A DNA stretch of 64,000 nucleotides from Fodinicola feengrottensis (lineage in GTDB: Bacteria; Actinomycetota; Actinomycetes; Mycobacteriales; HKI-0501): contig NZ_WOTO01000032.1 in the NCBI RefSeq assembly GCF_010993775.1, positions 39,838-103,837 of the forward strand, written 5' to 3'. Position numbers and translations under genes: made by a program. Shown one piece after another: positions 17,582 to 27,856 of this stretch. Within the stretch, counting starts at the first letter, position 1; each line of letters begins with the position of its first letter. The notes beneath the pieces are model-generated. The model was not told the DNA's origin. It made no database searches and worked only from the letters and a program-made list of their open reading frames with translations.

Positions 17582-18855
17582 GTGAAAGAAACCCGAGGCA
17601 GCAGTGCATCGGAACGAGGAGCCAGCGTGGGCGCGGTCGCTACCCGTAAGGACCGGGCAGCCAGCTATCGGGAGGTCTTCGCCAACGGCGAGTTCCGGTC
17701 GCTGTGGCTGGCCGAGCTGGTGTCCGACGCCGGCGACCAGGTCGCCCGGGTCGCGCTTTCCCTGCTGGTCTTCTACCAGACCAAGTCCGCCGCGCTGACC
17801 GCGCTCGCCTTCGCGTTGTCGTTCCTGCCGGCGTTGTTCGGCCCGCTGCTGGCCGGTCTCGCCGACCGGTATCCGCGGCGGCGGGTGATGCTCACCGCCG
17901 ACCTGCTCAGAGGGTCACTTATGGCGGCGATGGCGATCCCGGGCGTACCGCTGCCGGTCCGGTTCGCCCTGCTGTTCCTCACCCAGCTGGCAGCTTCGCC
18001 GTCCAACGCCGCCCGAGGCGCTCTGCTGGCCGACGTACTGACCGGCGACCAGCTCACCGTCGGGCAGGGGCTGCGGTCGATCGTGGGCCAGATCGCCCAG
18101 GTCGGTGGCTTCGCGGTGGGTGGGGGTGCTGACCGTCGCACTGACGCCTTACGGCGCCCTCGCGGTGAACGCGGCCAGTTTCTTCGTGTCGGCTTTGTTC
18201 ATCGTTTTCGGCGTACGACGGCGGCCGGCGCCGAACGCGGGCGGCCCGGCGCTGTCGCTGTGGAAGTCCACCCGGGCCGGCGCCGCGGCTGGTGTGGTCG
18301 GACCGGCAGCTGCGGACGCTGGTCGGGCTGATCTGGATGATCGGGCTGCCGGTCACCGCCGAAGGCCTCGCCGTGCCGTACGTGGCCCGTTTAAGCGCCG
18401 CTCCGGCGGCGGTCGGCTGGTTGCTCGCATCGACTCCGGTCGGTGCTATCGCCGGTGCGTACGTGCTGACCAAACTCGCCCCGTCGCTGCGTCTGCGGTT
18501 GATGGGACCGCTCGCGGCGGCATCGGGGCTGCCGCTGCTGGTGTGCGCGTGGCATCCCAACCTGGTGGTGTCATGCCTGCTCTTCGCGCTGTCCGGAGCG
18601 GCCGCCGCCTACATGGTGGTGGCGCCACCGACCTTCATCCAGCGCACCCCGCAGGCCAGCCGCGGGCAGGCGATCGGGCTGATGTCGTCTGGCTCGATCG
18701 CCGCCCAAGGCGTCTGCCTGGCGCTCGGCGGGGTAGTCGCGGACCGCATCGGCGCCCCGGCGGCGCTAGGCGTGGCCGGAGCACTCGCGATCGCCGTGGG
18801 CGTGGCCTTGTCGCTGGCCTGGACACAAGCCGATTCCCCCACGCCGCCCACCTAA
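17582..18855 (+). CDS. MFS transporter, EntS-like (frameshifted twice)
   Basis: A 12-span major facilitator. YREVFANGEFRSLWLAELVSDAGDQVARVALSLLVF opens TM1; LAGLADRYPRRRVMLTADLLRG is the TM2-TM3 loop motif. After frameshifts near 18125 (an extra G) and 18288 the second half follows with GLMSSGSIAAQGVCLALGGVVADRIG. Restored length is about 423 residues. It resembles drug or siderophore exporters. GTG at 17582 is chosen; an in-frame GTG at 17627 is possible. The family-1 and family-2 repeats follow. Confidence 0.75.
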
Positions 18856-18907
18856 CCCGTCGCGCACGTCGTGACAGTTTTTGTTCATTTCGCCTGGTCC
18901 GTGCGCT

Positions 18908-19023
18908 TTCGAGCCGATTTTTTTTTTTCGCGCGCGCGTCCTCAACCCACCCCCCACCCGATCACTGGGTGGGGGCAAGAAGACAGCACCCGTACGACAT
19001 TTTCGCGCCGTAGCAGATACTTT
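18908..19023 (-). repeat. Family-1 repeat, single unit, reverse orientation
   Basis: Read on the minus strand: AAAGTATCTGCTACGGCGCG, AAAATGTCGTAC, GGGTGCTGTCTTCTTGCC, the CCCCCACCCAGTGATCGGGTGGGGGGTGGG hairpin, TTGAGGACGCGCGCGCG and an A11 tract. The same extended form, including the AAGTATCTGCTACGGCG leader, is at 46837 and 48742, always next to family-2 modules. Confidence 0.88.
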
Positions 19024-19029
19024 GACACC

Positions 19030-19330
19030 TATCCCAGCCACACCTATCCCAGCCCCGCCCGCGCGGCGGCCGAAGGCCGCCCAGGTTCGTGGCGGTGGGG
19101 TGCCCGCTTTTTGGGCGCCCCGGCGACGCGGACCGGACGCGCCGCCGCAGGAACTGCGGCCAGAAACTCAGCATGCGCCGCCGCAGGAACTGCGGCCAGA
19201 AGCTCCGCGCCGCCGCAGGAACTGCGGCCAGAGGCACTACGGTGGGGTGCCCGCCCTTTGAGCACCCTGGCGACGGGCTGGATGCGCCGCCGCCGCAGGA
19301 ACTGCGGCCAACAGCTCAGGACGGAGACCG
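19030..19330 (-). repeat. Family-2 hairpin array, reverse orientation
   Basis: On this strand it opens with CTATCCCAGCC repeats, then GCGGCCGAAGGCCGC, the B hairpin GGGGTGCCC..GGGCGCCCC and four A hairpins of the form GCCGCAGGAACTGCGGC separated by CAGAA-type spacers. The order is the mirror image of the arrays at 46362 and 48355. It lies in the gap before the WS/DGAT gene and ends at that gene's ribosome-binding site. Long frames run through it, but they are low-complexity by-products. Confidence 0.88.
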
Positions 19331-19334
19331 GAGG

Positions 19335-20745
19335 ATGACCGATCGTCTGTCCGCGTTGGATGTGACGTTCCTTTACCTGGAGGGCCCGACCACGCCGATG
19401 CATGTCGGCGGGGTGGCGATTTTTCGGCCGCCGAAAGGGTTTGACTACGACCGGCTGGTGTCGCTGGTCGATCAGCGGATGGCCTTGGTGCCGCGCTACC
19501 GGCAGACCGTCCGGCACGTGCCGGGGCATCTGGCCAAGCCGGTGTGGGTGGACGCGCAGGATTTTGACATCGGCTATCACGTACGACGGTCGGCGCTGCC
19601 GCGGCCGGGGAGTCGCGGGCAGTTGGCGGAGTTGGTCGCCCGGCTGATGTCGCGGCGGCTGGATCGTTCGCGGCCGCTGTGGGAGATGTATTTCGTCGAG
19701 GGCCTCGAAGACGGTCAGCTCGCGGTGATCACCAAGACGCACCAGGCGTTGGTCGACGGCGTCAGCGCGGTGGACATCGGGCAGGGTGATCCTGGATGTG
19801 GCGAAGACGCCGCGAGAGGTGCCCGAGCAGCCGTGGGAGCCGCGTCGGGGGCCCGGCGCGGTCGGGTTGTTGGCCGGTGCGGTGACCGAGTTGGTACGCC
19901 GGCCGTCCGCGGTCGTGGACACGCTCCGGTTGGGCATGTTGGACGCGACCGCCACCGCGTCCTCGGTGGCCGGCGCGGCGGTCGGGTTGCTGGCGGCGGT
20001 GCGTACGGCCGCGCGACCGGCGCCGGAGAGTCCGTTGAACGTGACGATCGGCGAGCAGCGCAGGTTCGCGATGGCGCGTACCAACCTGGCTGACTTCAAG
20101 CGCATCCGGGCCACCCATGGCGGCACGATCAACGACGCGATGCTGGCGACCGTGGCCGGCGCGTTGCGGTCGTGGCTGCTGACCCGCGGCGAGCCGGTCC
20201 GGTCGTCGTCGGCGATCCGCGCGATGGTGCCGGTGAGCGTACGGGCCGAGGGCACCGATCCGGATGCCGACGAGGCCAGCGCGGCGGCCGCCAACCGGGT
20301 GTCCACCTACCTGGTCGACCTGCCGGTCGGCGAGCCGAACCCGGTCATCCGGCTGCACCAGGTCTCGTTCGCGATGCAGGCGCACGCGGACGCGGGCCAG
20401 TCGGTCGGCGCCGCCGCGTTGATCCGGGTTTCCGGGTTCGCGCCGCCGACTTTGCACGCGCTCGGCGCGAAAGCGGCGAATGGCCTGTCCCGGCGACTTT
20501 TCAACCTGGTCATCACCAACGTGCCCGGTCCGCAGTATCCGCTGTATGCCGCCGGAGCCCGGATGACCGAGGTTTACCCGGTTGTCCCGCTGGCCCGCGG
20601 GCAGGCGCTGGCGCTGGGCATCACGTCGTACGATGGCGGGGCTTTCTTTGGTTTCAACGCGGATCGGGACGCGATGTCCGATGTGGACGTGATCGCCGAC
20701 CTGGTGGTCGAGTCTTTGGCCGAACTGGTGGGGACGACGGGATGA
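19335..20745 (+). CDS. WS/DGAT-type O-acyltransferase (frameshifted)
   Basis: Wax ester synthase/diacylglycerol acyltransferase family: MTDRLSALDVTFLYLEGPTTPMHVGGVAIF at the start, the active-site region ITKTHQALVDGVSAVDI, then in the C-terminal domain TINDAMLATVAGALRSWL and LVITNVPGPQYPLYAAG (the PLW-like motif). The usual HHxxxDG reads THQALVDG: the first His is kept and the second, catalytic, His is Gln. Frameshift near 19785. Restored length about 470 residues. The product would be triacylglycerol or wax ester. GGAGG precedes the ATG. It overlaps the DUF6912 gene (ATGA). Confidence 0.85.
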
Positions 20746-21230
20746 GGGTTTACCTGCCGGCGACATTGCCGGCTTTGCGCACGCTCAAGGAATCCGGCGA
20801 AATACCGTTGCCGATCACCGCTTTCGCGGTCACCGCGGCGCTGCGTGAATGGTATGTGGACGATGACGGCGAAGAGCTGGAATACGCCGCGTTCACCGAG
20901 GCGGCCCGCGCGTCGCTGCGGATGATCGACCGCGACCCGACCGCGCCGCGCCGCCGGGTGGTCATTTCCGCGGACGTTGACGATGCGGCCGCGAAGCCGC
21001 GGCCAGATCTCGACCGGGCCGTCGTGCGGCTCGCGGATCCGGTCGTTTTCGCCGCGGTGGCGGCGATTCACGTCGACGGGGTGGCCGCGGTCGACGATGT
21101 CAGGGCGGCCGCGAACGTGGTTATCGAGGCGGATCTCGGCGACGAGGACTCACAGTTCACTGTGGACAGTGCCGAGGGTCACGAGCTGGAATGGTACGAC
21201 GTCACTGAAATCGACGACCTGCTGAAATAG
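20742..21230 (+). CDS. DUF6912 family protein
   Basis: 162 residues: MRVYLPATLPALRTLKESGEIPLPITAFAVTAALREWYVDDDGEELEYAAFTEAARASL is the hallmark start of this actinobacterial family, and the C-terminus is acidic (VVIEADLGDEDSQF, then HELEWYDVTEIDDLL). Function unknown. Translationally coupled to the acyltransferase, which suggests a shared context. Intact. Confidence 0.8.
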   Translation: MRVYLPATLPALRTLKESGEIPLPITAFAVTAALREWYVDDDGEELEYAAFTEAARASLRMIDRDPTAPRRRVVISADVDDAAAKPRPDLDRAVVRLADPVVFAAVAAIHVDGVAAVDDVRAAANVVIEADLGDEDSQFTVDSAEGHELEWYDVTEIDDLLK

Positions 21231-21245
21231 ATTTGGTGAGATAAC

Positions 21246-22088
21246 ATGCATCCGTACGTGATCGCCGACGTTTTCACTGACACCGCGCTGGAAGGCAACC
21301 CGCTCGCGGTTTTCACCGGTGGCCAGGACATTCCGGCGGTACGGCTGCAGTCCGTCGCCCGCGAGATGAACCTTTCCGAAAACCGTGTTCGTGTTGCCGG
21401 CCGAACGCGGCGGACACGCCCGGATCCGGATTTTCACGCCGGCCGCGGAGCTGCCTTTCGCCGGTCACCCGACGCTCGGGACCGCGATCGTGCTGGCCCA
21501 GGAACGCGGTTTGGCGGCGATCACGTTGGAGACCGGCGCCGGGGACGTCAGGGTGACGCTGGAGCGTACTGGCGATCAGGTGGTGTCAGGGCAGATGGCG
21601 CAGCCGATTCCCAGTTGGCAACCGTACGACCGGGCCGCTGAGCTGCTCGCCGCGCTGGGCGTGCGGGTGTCCGCATTGCCGATCGAGATCTACCAGAACG
21701 GCCCACGGCACGTTTATGTGGCTTTGGACACCGAAGCCCAGGTCGCGGCCGTGAAGCCGGACCTGAGCGCGGTGGCGGCGCTTGGCACGATGGGGGGGGT
21801 CAGCACCTTCGCGGCGGCGCCGGCGACAACTGGAAGACCCGGGTGTTCTGCCCCGGGATGGGTGTCCCCGAGGACCCGGCGACCGGCTCCGCGGCCGGCC
21901 CGCTCGCCGTTCACCTGGCCCGGCACGGGCGAACCGAGTTCGGCCAGCGCATCCGGATCAGCCAGGGCGCTGAGATCGGACGTCCGTCGACCTTGTACGC
22001 CCAAGTGCACGGCCACGGCGACCAGATCGACCAGGTCCTGGTCGCCGGCTCCGCCGTCGTCGTGGCGCGCGGTGAGCTGACGATCTGA
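21246..22088 (+). CDS. PhzF-family isomerase/epimerase-fold protein (frameshifted twice)
   Basis: Diaminopimelate-epimerase-like fold. VIADVFTDTALEGNPLAVF, then MNLSE with the family's catalytic Glu, FTPAAELPFAGHPTLGTA, and VPEDPATGSAAGPLAVHLARHG are the PhzF signatures. Frameshifts near 21380 (an extra A in GAAAACC) and near 21820. About 278 residues when restored. The substrate is unknown; no phenazine genes are nearby. It follows the DUF6912 gene by 15 bp. Confidence 0.85.
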
Positions 22089-22174
22089 CTCTGCCCGTAC
22101 GCGCCCATTTTCGCCGACCGTAACTCTCCGTGACCTGAATGATTGCCCAGAGTACGGGGTGTTGCGGCCAAACC

Positions 22175-22636
22175 TCAGGCGGCGCGTTTGGGCTTCACGA
22201 CGGCGGCGACCGCGGCGCCGATGATGAGGCCGACGAAGACCCCGATCACGCCGTACATCATGAACGAGAACGCGGTGAACGTGATGTCGAGCTTGGCGCC
22301 GCTGGTCTCGGTGCCGAAGATCAGCAGCGTCACGCAGCTCAGCCCGGCTGACACCACCCGGATGGCGCCGGGGATCACGCCCGCCAGCAGGCCGGCTCGT
22401 ACCTCGCGGCCAGCCACCATGCCGGACCGTACGAGCCCGGGCACCAGGCACGCGACCGCGATGGCCACGAAGAGGACTTCCTCCACGACGTTGGTGACCA
22501 CCGCGAAAGCGGTCAGTGTGCTCTGTGACGTGCCTTCGGAGTAGATCAGCCAGTGCACCACGATCTCGGAGATCAGCGTGCCGATGAACCGGATCACCAA
22601 CCCGACGATCGCAGCCGCCAGCACGCCGGCGATCAC
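22175..22636 (-). CDS. Integral membrane protein, possibly the C-terminal half of the next entry
   Basis: About 153 residues with four or five spans: IAGVLAAAIVGLVIRFIGTLI, VVEEVLFVAIAVACLVPGLV, AGLLAGVIPGAIRVVSAGLSCVTLLI and MMYGVIGVFVGLIIGAAVAAVV. A GTG at 22636 is a possible start, but coding signal continues upstream in frame to about 22656, exactly where the preceding frame stops. Given how common frameshifts are here, one protein of about 350 residues is as likely as two. No family recognised. Confidence 0.5.
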   Translation of the reverse strand: MIAGVLAAAIVGLVIRFIGTLISEIVVHWLIYSEGTSQSTLTAFAVVTNVVEEVLFVAIAVACLVPGLVRSGMVAGREVRAGLLAGVIPGAIRVVSAGLSCVTLLIFGTETSGAKLDITFTAFSFMMYGVIGVFVGLIIGAAVAAVVKPKRAA

Positions 22637-22653
22637 GGTACGAGTGGGCCGGA

Positions 22654-23269
22654 TCAGCGCGCGAGCAGACCGCACAGGACGGACGAGACCAGCACGGTCA
22701 GCATGACGGCGAGCCCGCGTGGGACGCCGTCGTGGAAGAGCACCACGCTGCCGGCGATGACGGCCGGCACCAGGCCGGTCGCCACCGACACCAGGATCAC
22801 CACCACGGGCAGCGGCAGCCGGGGCTGGCGGGCCGCGACCATGCTGGCCACCGCGGCGGCCAGCACGCTGGTCGCGCCGGCCACCGCGGCCACACTGGTC
22901 AGCGTCAGGTCTCGGTTGCTGGTGAAGAACGGAAACGCATAGAGCAGCAGCAGAGTCAGCACCACGTACAACGCCGACAGCACGGTGGTCACGCCCGCTG
23001 AGCGGACGGACTGCCGCATCTCCCGCATGTCCGGCCGCGGCGGGCCCGCTGGTGGTTGTTGCTGGCCCTGGTACGGGTAGGGGCCAGGCCCAGGCTGGCC
23101 GGGCTGCGGCGGTCGCGGGTAGCTCTGCTGCGGCCCGGGCTGCCACTGCGGCGCCCCGGGGGTGGCCGCCGACCGGATTCGTGGGATATCCGCCCACCGG
23201 CCCGGTGGGTTGCTGGCCCTGGCCTTGGTACGGCCCCGGTCCGTACGGTGGCACTGCGCCGGTCGTCAT
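22654..23269 (-). CDS. Pro/Gly/Gln-rich membrane protein (frameshifted)
   Basis: The N-terminus is a low-complexity PYGPGPYQGQGQQPTGPVGGYPTNPVGGHP segment that continues after a frameshift near 23160 as QWQPGPQQSYPRPPQPGQPGPGPYPYQGQQQPP. Four spans follow (TTVLSALYVVLTLLLLYAF, LTSVAAVAGATSVLAAAVASMV, LPVVVILVSVATGLVPAVIAGSVVLF and AVMLTVLVSSVLCGLLA). Such Pro-rich heads on membrane proteins are common in actinobacteria; no function is known. Confidence 0.55.
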
Positions 23270-23427
23270 CGACTACCTCGTTCCCGCTCGCGGTCAGGCC
23301 GAGCCTATCCATCCCCGGCCACCGGCCCGTACGCGCTGCCCACGGCCCCGGCACCGTGTCAGGATGGGCGGCAGAGGCGGCCGGAGTGTCCACAAGACGC
23401 GGGCCGAAGCGAATTCGAGGAGGAACG

Positions 23428-25056
23428 ATGGACGGCGTGACCCACGTGCCGGTGCCGCACAACGAGCCGGTACGGACGTACGCCCCCGGTAGCGACGAGC
23501 GGGCCACCCTGGCGCAGGCGGTGAACCGGCTGAGCGCCGAGCGGCACGAGTTGACGCATTTCATCGGCGACCAGGAGCGCGGCGGTGACGGTGACGCCAT
23601 CGAGGTCGTCCAGCCGCACAAGCACTCGCACGTGCTCGGTGAGATGCACAACGCCACCGACGCCGAGGTCGCCGCCGCGATTGCCGCGGCAAAGGCGGCC
23701 GCGCCGGGGTGGCGCGACCTGCCGTACGACGAGCGCGCCGCGGTCCTGCTGCGCGCCGCCGACCTGCTGGCCGGACCGTGGCGGGACACCGTCAACGCGG
23801 CCACCATGCTCGGGCAGTCCAAGAGCGTCCAGCAGGCCGAGGTCGACGCGGCGTGCGAGCTCGCGGATTTCCTGCGCTACAACGCGCATTTCGGTCGCCA
23901 GGTGCTGGACAATCAGCCGGAGTCGTCGCCGGGTGTCTGGAACCGCTTCGACCACCGGCCGTTGGAAGGCTTCGTCCTCGCCATCACGCCGTTCAACTTC
24001 ACCGCCATCGCCGGAAACCTGCCGACTTCGCCGGCGCTGATGGGCAACACGGTGGTCTGGAAGCCGTCGCCCACCCAGGCGCTTTCGGCGCATTACTTCA
24101 TGAAGTTGTTGCGGGCCGCAGGACTGCCGCCCGGTGTCATTAACCTGGTGCACGGCGACGGTGCGGCGGTCAGCCGGGTGGCGTTGGCCGATCCTGACCT
24201 GGCCGGCATTCACTTCACCGGGTCGACTCGTACGTTCCAGCATTTGTGGCGTACGGTCGGAGAAAATCTCACCAGCTACCGCACTTATCCGCGGCTGGTA
24301 GGGGAGACTGGTGGCAAGGACTTCATCATCGCGCACCCGAGCGCGAACCGGGCCGCCCTGGGCACCGCGATCGTCCGCGGTGCTTTCGAATACCAGGGTC
24401 AGAAATGCTCCGCCGCCTCCCGGGTCTACGTGCCGCGGTCGCTGTGGAACAGCGGCCTGCGCGACGAGGTGGCGGCCACCGCCGACCAGTTGACTTACGG
24501 CGACGTGACTGATTTCTCGAACTTCGGCGGAGCGGTGATCGACCGGCGCTCTTTCGACAAGCTCGCTGGAGTTCTGGACCGCGTCAAGAACGACTCCGCC
24601 TGCACCACGATCGCCGGCGGCAGCGCTGACGACTCGGTCGGCTATTTCGTCCGGCCGACCGTGGTGGAATGCACCGATCCGACCAACGACGTTTTCGTCA
24701 CCGAGTATTTCGGTCCGGTGGTGGCCGTCAGCGTCTTCGATGACAGTTCTTTCGACGACGTGGTCGCGCAGGCCGGTAGTGTTTCCTCGTATGCGCTGAC
24801 CGGTGCGATTTTTGCGGACGACCGTCAGGTGATCGACCGGGCGTCGACCGCTTTGCGTTTCTCGGCCGGCATTTTCTACATCAATGACAAGCCGACCGGC
24901 GCGGTGGTCGGCCAGCAGCCGTTCGGTGGTGCGCGGGCCTCGGGTACGAACGACAAGGCCGGCAGCATCGGCAACCTGCTGCGCTGGGTCAGCCCTCGCT
25001 CCATCAAGGAAACGTTTGTTCCGCCGACGAACCACCGCTACCCGCATATGGGTTAG
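23428..25056 (+). CDS. pruA: L-glutamate gamma-semialdehyde dehydrogenase
   Basis: 542 residues, the usual length of the actinobacterial RocA/PruA1 enzyme (delta-1-pyrroline-5-carboxylate dehydrogenase). NRLSAERHELTHFIGDQE at the N-terminus, HIFTG-type NAD loop HFTGSTRTFQHLW, the catalytic Glu in LVGETGGKDFIIAHPSA, the catalytic Cys in FEYQGQKCSAASRVYVP, and C-terminal QPFGGARASGTNDKAG. It makes glutamate from proline-derived semialdehyde. Proline dehydrogenase, usually adjacent, is not in the window. AGGAGG precedes the ATG. Intact. Confidence 0.92.
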   Translation: MDGVTHVPVPHNEPVRTYAPGSDERATLAQAVNRLSAERHELTHFIGDQERGGDGDAIEVVQPHKHSHVLGEMHNATDAEVAAAIAAAKAAAPGWRDLPYDERAAVLLRAADLLAGPWRDTVNAATMLGQSKSVQQAEVDAACELADFLRYNAHFGRQVLDNQPESSPGVWNRFDHRPLEGFVLAITPFNFTAIAGNLPTSPALMGNTVVWKPSPTQALSAHYFMKLLRAAGLPPGVINLVHGDGAAVSRVALADPDLAGIHFTGSTRTFQHLWRTVGENLTSYRTYPRLVGETGGKDFIIAHPSANRAALGTAIVRGAFEYQGQKCSAASRVYVPRSLWNSGLRDEVAATADQLTYGDVTDFSNFGGAVIDRRSFDKLAGVLDRVKNDSACTTIAGGSADDSVGYFVRPTVVECTDPTNDVFVTEYFGPVVAVSVFDDSSFDDVVAQAGSVSSYALTGAIFADDRQVIDRASTALRFSAGIFYINDKPTGAVVGQQPFGGARASGTNDKAGSIGNLLRWVSPRSIKETFVPPTNHRYPHMG

Positions 25057-25060
25057 AACC

Positions 25061-25108
25061 GTTCACGTCGCAAAGACGCCGCTCATGGGGCGTCTTTGCG
25101 ACATGAAC
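25061..25108. terminator. Bidirectional hairpin terminator after pruA
   Basis: GTTCACGTCGCAAAGACGCC (25061-25080) pairs with GGCGTCTTTGCGACATGAAC (25089-25108), with one mismatch over 20 bp and an 8-nt loop. It lies between the converging pruA and Nudix genes. Confidence 0.85.
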
Positions 25109-25116
25109 CAGGCTGG

Positions 25117-25532
25117 TCACTCCTCGGAGCCGCCCCAGTAGTTCTTGCTGTACCACCGTGAGATGGCGTCCTTATACGGCTCCGGCATGTTCACATGCCA
25201 GAATTCGTTCCTTTTGAACAGGCCGAAATCGGTGTGCTCGGCCGAGATCATCGGAACGGTGTCACTGTGCGGAATGCAGCCGTACGCACGATGAAGACGT
25301 GCTTGTCCACCTGGGGGATGTGATGGATCCAGGAACTGATGATGTCGTGGACGCTCACCCTCCACAGGGTTTCCTCGACGATCTCGCGGGCCAGGCATTC
25401 CGCCGGGGTCTCGCCCAGCTCCAGGCGACCTCCCGGCAGCTCCCATTCGTTGCGGTGGTTCCTCAGCAGCAGGACGCGCCCATCGTTGATCACCACCCCC
25501 TTGACCGAAATCGGCAGTGTCAGCTCAGACAT
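25117..25532 (-). CDS. Nudix hydrolase (frameshifted)
   Basis: LPISVKGVVINDGRVLLLRNHRNEWELPGGRLELGETPAECLAREIVEETLWRV contains a full Nudix box (G-x5-E-x7-REIVEE). After a frameshift near 25270 the C-terminus reads ISAEHTDFGLFKRNEFWHVNMPEPYKDAISRWY. About 138 residues. It likely hydrolyses a nucleoside diphosphate derivative. The ATG overlaps the stop of the oligopeptidase gene by 8 bp, so the two form an operon. Confidence 0.8.
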
Positions 25533-27558
25533 CGTCGCTGGCCAGTCGATCGAACAGAAACTGGAAGGTGAGCGCCCACCGGAAGGCGAGTTGTTCATTG
25601 TCGGCGGCGGCGCCGTGGCCGCCTTCGATGTTCTCGTAATACGACAGGTCGTAGCCGAGTTCTCGCAGTCGGGCGACCATTTTCCGGGCGTGCCCAGGGT
25701 GCACGCGGTCGTCGCGGGTGGAGCTGAGGAAGAGCGCCGGTGGGTAGGGGCGGCCCGGTTCGATGTGCTGGTAGGGCGAGTACTTACGGATGAATTCCCA
25801 GTCCTGCGGGTCATCCGGGTCGCCGTACTCGGCCATCCAGGACGCGCCGGCGAGCAACAGGTGATAACGCTTCATGTCCAGCAGCGGCACCGCGCACACG
25901 ATGCCACCGAAAAGCTCCGGATACTGGGTCAGCATCACGCCCATCAACAGGCCACCATTGCTGCTGCCGCCGTGAATGCCCAGCCGGGCCGGTTCGGCGA
26001 TCCCGCGGTCGACGAGATCTTTAGCCACCGCAACGAAATCCTCATAAACCCGGTGCCGGTTCTCGCGGATCGCGGACAGGTGCCAGTCTGGCCCGTACTC
26101 ACCGCCGCCGCGTATGTTGGCCACCACGTACGTGCCGCCGCGGGCCAGCCAACCACGGCCGATGATGCCGCTGTAGGTGGGAGTCAGGGAGATCTCGAAA
26201 CCGCCGTAGCCGTTCAACAAGACCGGTCCGCTCGGGTTTTCTGGGCCCACCACGAAATACGGGATTTTGGTGCCATCCGCCGAGGTGCCGAAATGCTGGC
26301 GTACGACCATGTCCGCAGCGTCGAAGAATGCCGGCGCCTGTTTGATTCCCTCCAGCTCTTCCCCGACATGGCCGTAAAGCAGTGTCGACGGCTCGGTGAA
26401 ACCGCTCGAATTCACCATGAACTCGTCGTCATCGTCCGGGCTGGTGTCGATGATCTGTACGCTGCCGGTGGCGGCGACGCCGGCGAGCGGCTCGCGCTGC
26501 CAGCCGGCCGCTGATGGCGTCAACACCTCTATTCGGGTCTTCACGTCTTCCAGAGTGTTGAGCAGCAGGTGATTTCGGGTCCAGGTGTAGTGATTCAGTG
26601 ACGTGTTCGGCGATGGCTCGAAGAGCACGGCCAGGTCGCGCTGGCCGGCAAGGAAGTCGTCGAAATTGGTCACCAGTAGTGCACCGGCTGGATAAGTCTG
26701 ATCGCCGACGGTCCAGTCGGTCCGCAGCTCGATCGTCAACCATTCCCACTGCGCACCGATCTCGGCGTCGTCGGGCACCTCGATGCGTACCAGATTTTCC
26801 CCGGATCGCAGGTATTTCTCGCTGGAATAGAAATCGGTGGCCCGAGTGACGAAATCGCGCTCAAAACCCTCGGTCGGATCGTGGCTGGCGCCGACCGCGA
26901 TGTCGTCCGGTTTTCCCTCGTAAACCGTCACCGCCGCGGACAGCGGCGTCCCGCGTCGCCATTCCTTGACGATCCGCGGATATCCGGACGCGGTCAGCGA
27001 ACCGGTGCCGAAATCGGTGCCGACATACACCCGGTCGATGTCGATCCACCCGATGTCGCTCTTCGCCTCCGGCAGCTCGAAGCCGCCGTCCACGAAGGTC
27101 CGGGTCTGCAGGTCGTACTCCCGCACGACCGTCGCGTCCGCGCCGCCGCGGGACAGGTTGACCAGGCAGTGCCGGTAGTCCGGCCGGAGCACGTCGGCGC
27201 CCTGCCACACCCACTTCTGCGACTCGGCCGCGCCCAGCGCGTCGATGTCGAGCAGGACATCCCACTCGGGCTCGGCCTTGCGGTATTCGGCCAGCGTGGT
27301 GCGTCGCCAGAGGCCGCGCGGGTTGGTCTCGTCCTGCCAGAAGTTGTAGAGGTAGTCGCCGCGGCGCATCACGTACGGGATGCGGTCCTTCGCGTCCAGC
27401 ACCTCCCGGATCTCCGCGTTCAGCGCCCCGAAATGGGCGCTTTCGGCCAGCGCGGCGACGGCCTCGGCGTTGCGCTCGCGCACCCAACCCAGCGGCGCGT
27501 CGGCGGTCAACTCCTCCAGCCAGAGATAAGGGTCCTGCTCAGCGGTCGCATCGGTCAT
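25525..27558 (-). CDS. S9 prolyl oligopeptidase-family serine peptidase
   Basis: 677 residues: N-terminal PYLWLEELTADAPLGWVRERN and a beta-propeller, then the alpha/beta hydrolase domain with VLLNGYGGFEISLTPTYS, ARGGTYVVANIRGGGEYG, nucleophile Ser in IHGGSSNGGLLMG, Asp in STRDDRVHPGHARKM and His in EGGHGAAAD. This is the S9A prolyl endopeptidase pattern and the protein is likely cytoplasmic (no signal peptide). Intact over 2 kb. The Nudix gene follows in the same operon. Confidence 0.9.
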   Translation of the reverse strand: MTDATAEQDPYLWLEELTADAPLGWVRERNAEAVAALAESAHFGALNAEIREVLDAKDRIPYVMRRGDYLYNFWQDETNPRGLWRRTTLAEYRKAEPEWDVLLDIDALGAAESQKWVWQGADVLRPDYRHCLVNLSRGGADATVVREYDLQTRTFVDGGFELPEAKSDIGWIDIDRVYVGTDFGTGSLTASGYPRIVKEWRRGTPLSAAVTVYEGKPDDIAVGASHDPTEGFERDFVTRATDFYSSEKYLRSGENLVRIEVPDDAEIGAQWEWLTIELRTDWTVGDQTYPAGALLVTNFDDFLAGQRDLAVLFEPSPNTSLNHYTWTRNHLLLNTLEDVKTRIEVLTPSAAGWQREPLAGVAATGSVQIIDTSPDDDDEFMVNSSGFTEPSTLLYGHVGEELEGIKQAPAFFDAADMVVRQHFGTSADGTKIPYFVVGPENPSGPVLLNGYGGFEISLTPTYSGIIGRGWLARGGTYVVANIRGGGEYGPDWHLSAIRENRHRVYEDFVAVAKDLVDRGIAEPARLGIHGGSSNGGLLMGVMLTQYPELFGGIVCAVPLLDMKRYHLLLAGASWMAEYGDPDDPQDWEFIRKYSPYQHIEPGRPYPPALFLSSTRDDRVHPGHARKMVARLRELGYDLSYYENIEGGHGAAADNEQLAFRWALTFQFLFDRLASDDV

Positions 27559-27663
27559 GCCGGAAAGTCTGCCGGGCCGCGCTTCGAGATGGCAGGTGGG
27601 GGCGCGTTCTCTGCGCGAGCGGTCCGAGCCCGTGGTGCGCGATCGGATGCCGATCTCTCCATA

Positions 27664-27849
27664 GGGTGCGGCGCGAAACTGTCGTACGTGTCTGTTTTTC
27701 TTTCCCCCTCCCTTTGAACGGGCGGGGGGTGGGTTGAGAGGTGGACCTTAGTTTTTAGTTGAACATTGGTCCTCGAACCCGCCCCCCCACCGTTCTTGGG
27801 GGGGGGGTGATTTTTTTCGGGGTGGGTACGACAGTTTCGCGCCGCACCC
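27664..27849. repeat. Family-1 intergenic repeat, inverted dimer (copy 3)
   Basis: GGGTGCGGCGCGAAACTGTCGTAC to GTACGACAGTTTCGCGCCGCACCC, nearly identical to copy 1 apart from the right hairpin, which has become CCCCCCCACC-GTTCTT-GGGGGGGGGGTG followed by TTTTTTT. It lies upstream of the prolyl oligopeptidase gene, in a gene-free stretch that runs to 28421. Confidence 0.9.
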
Positions 27850-27856
27850 TATGTAG

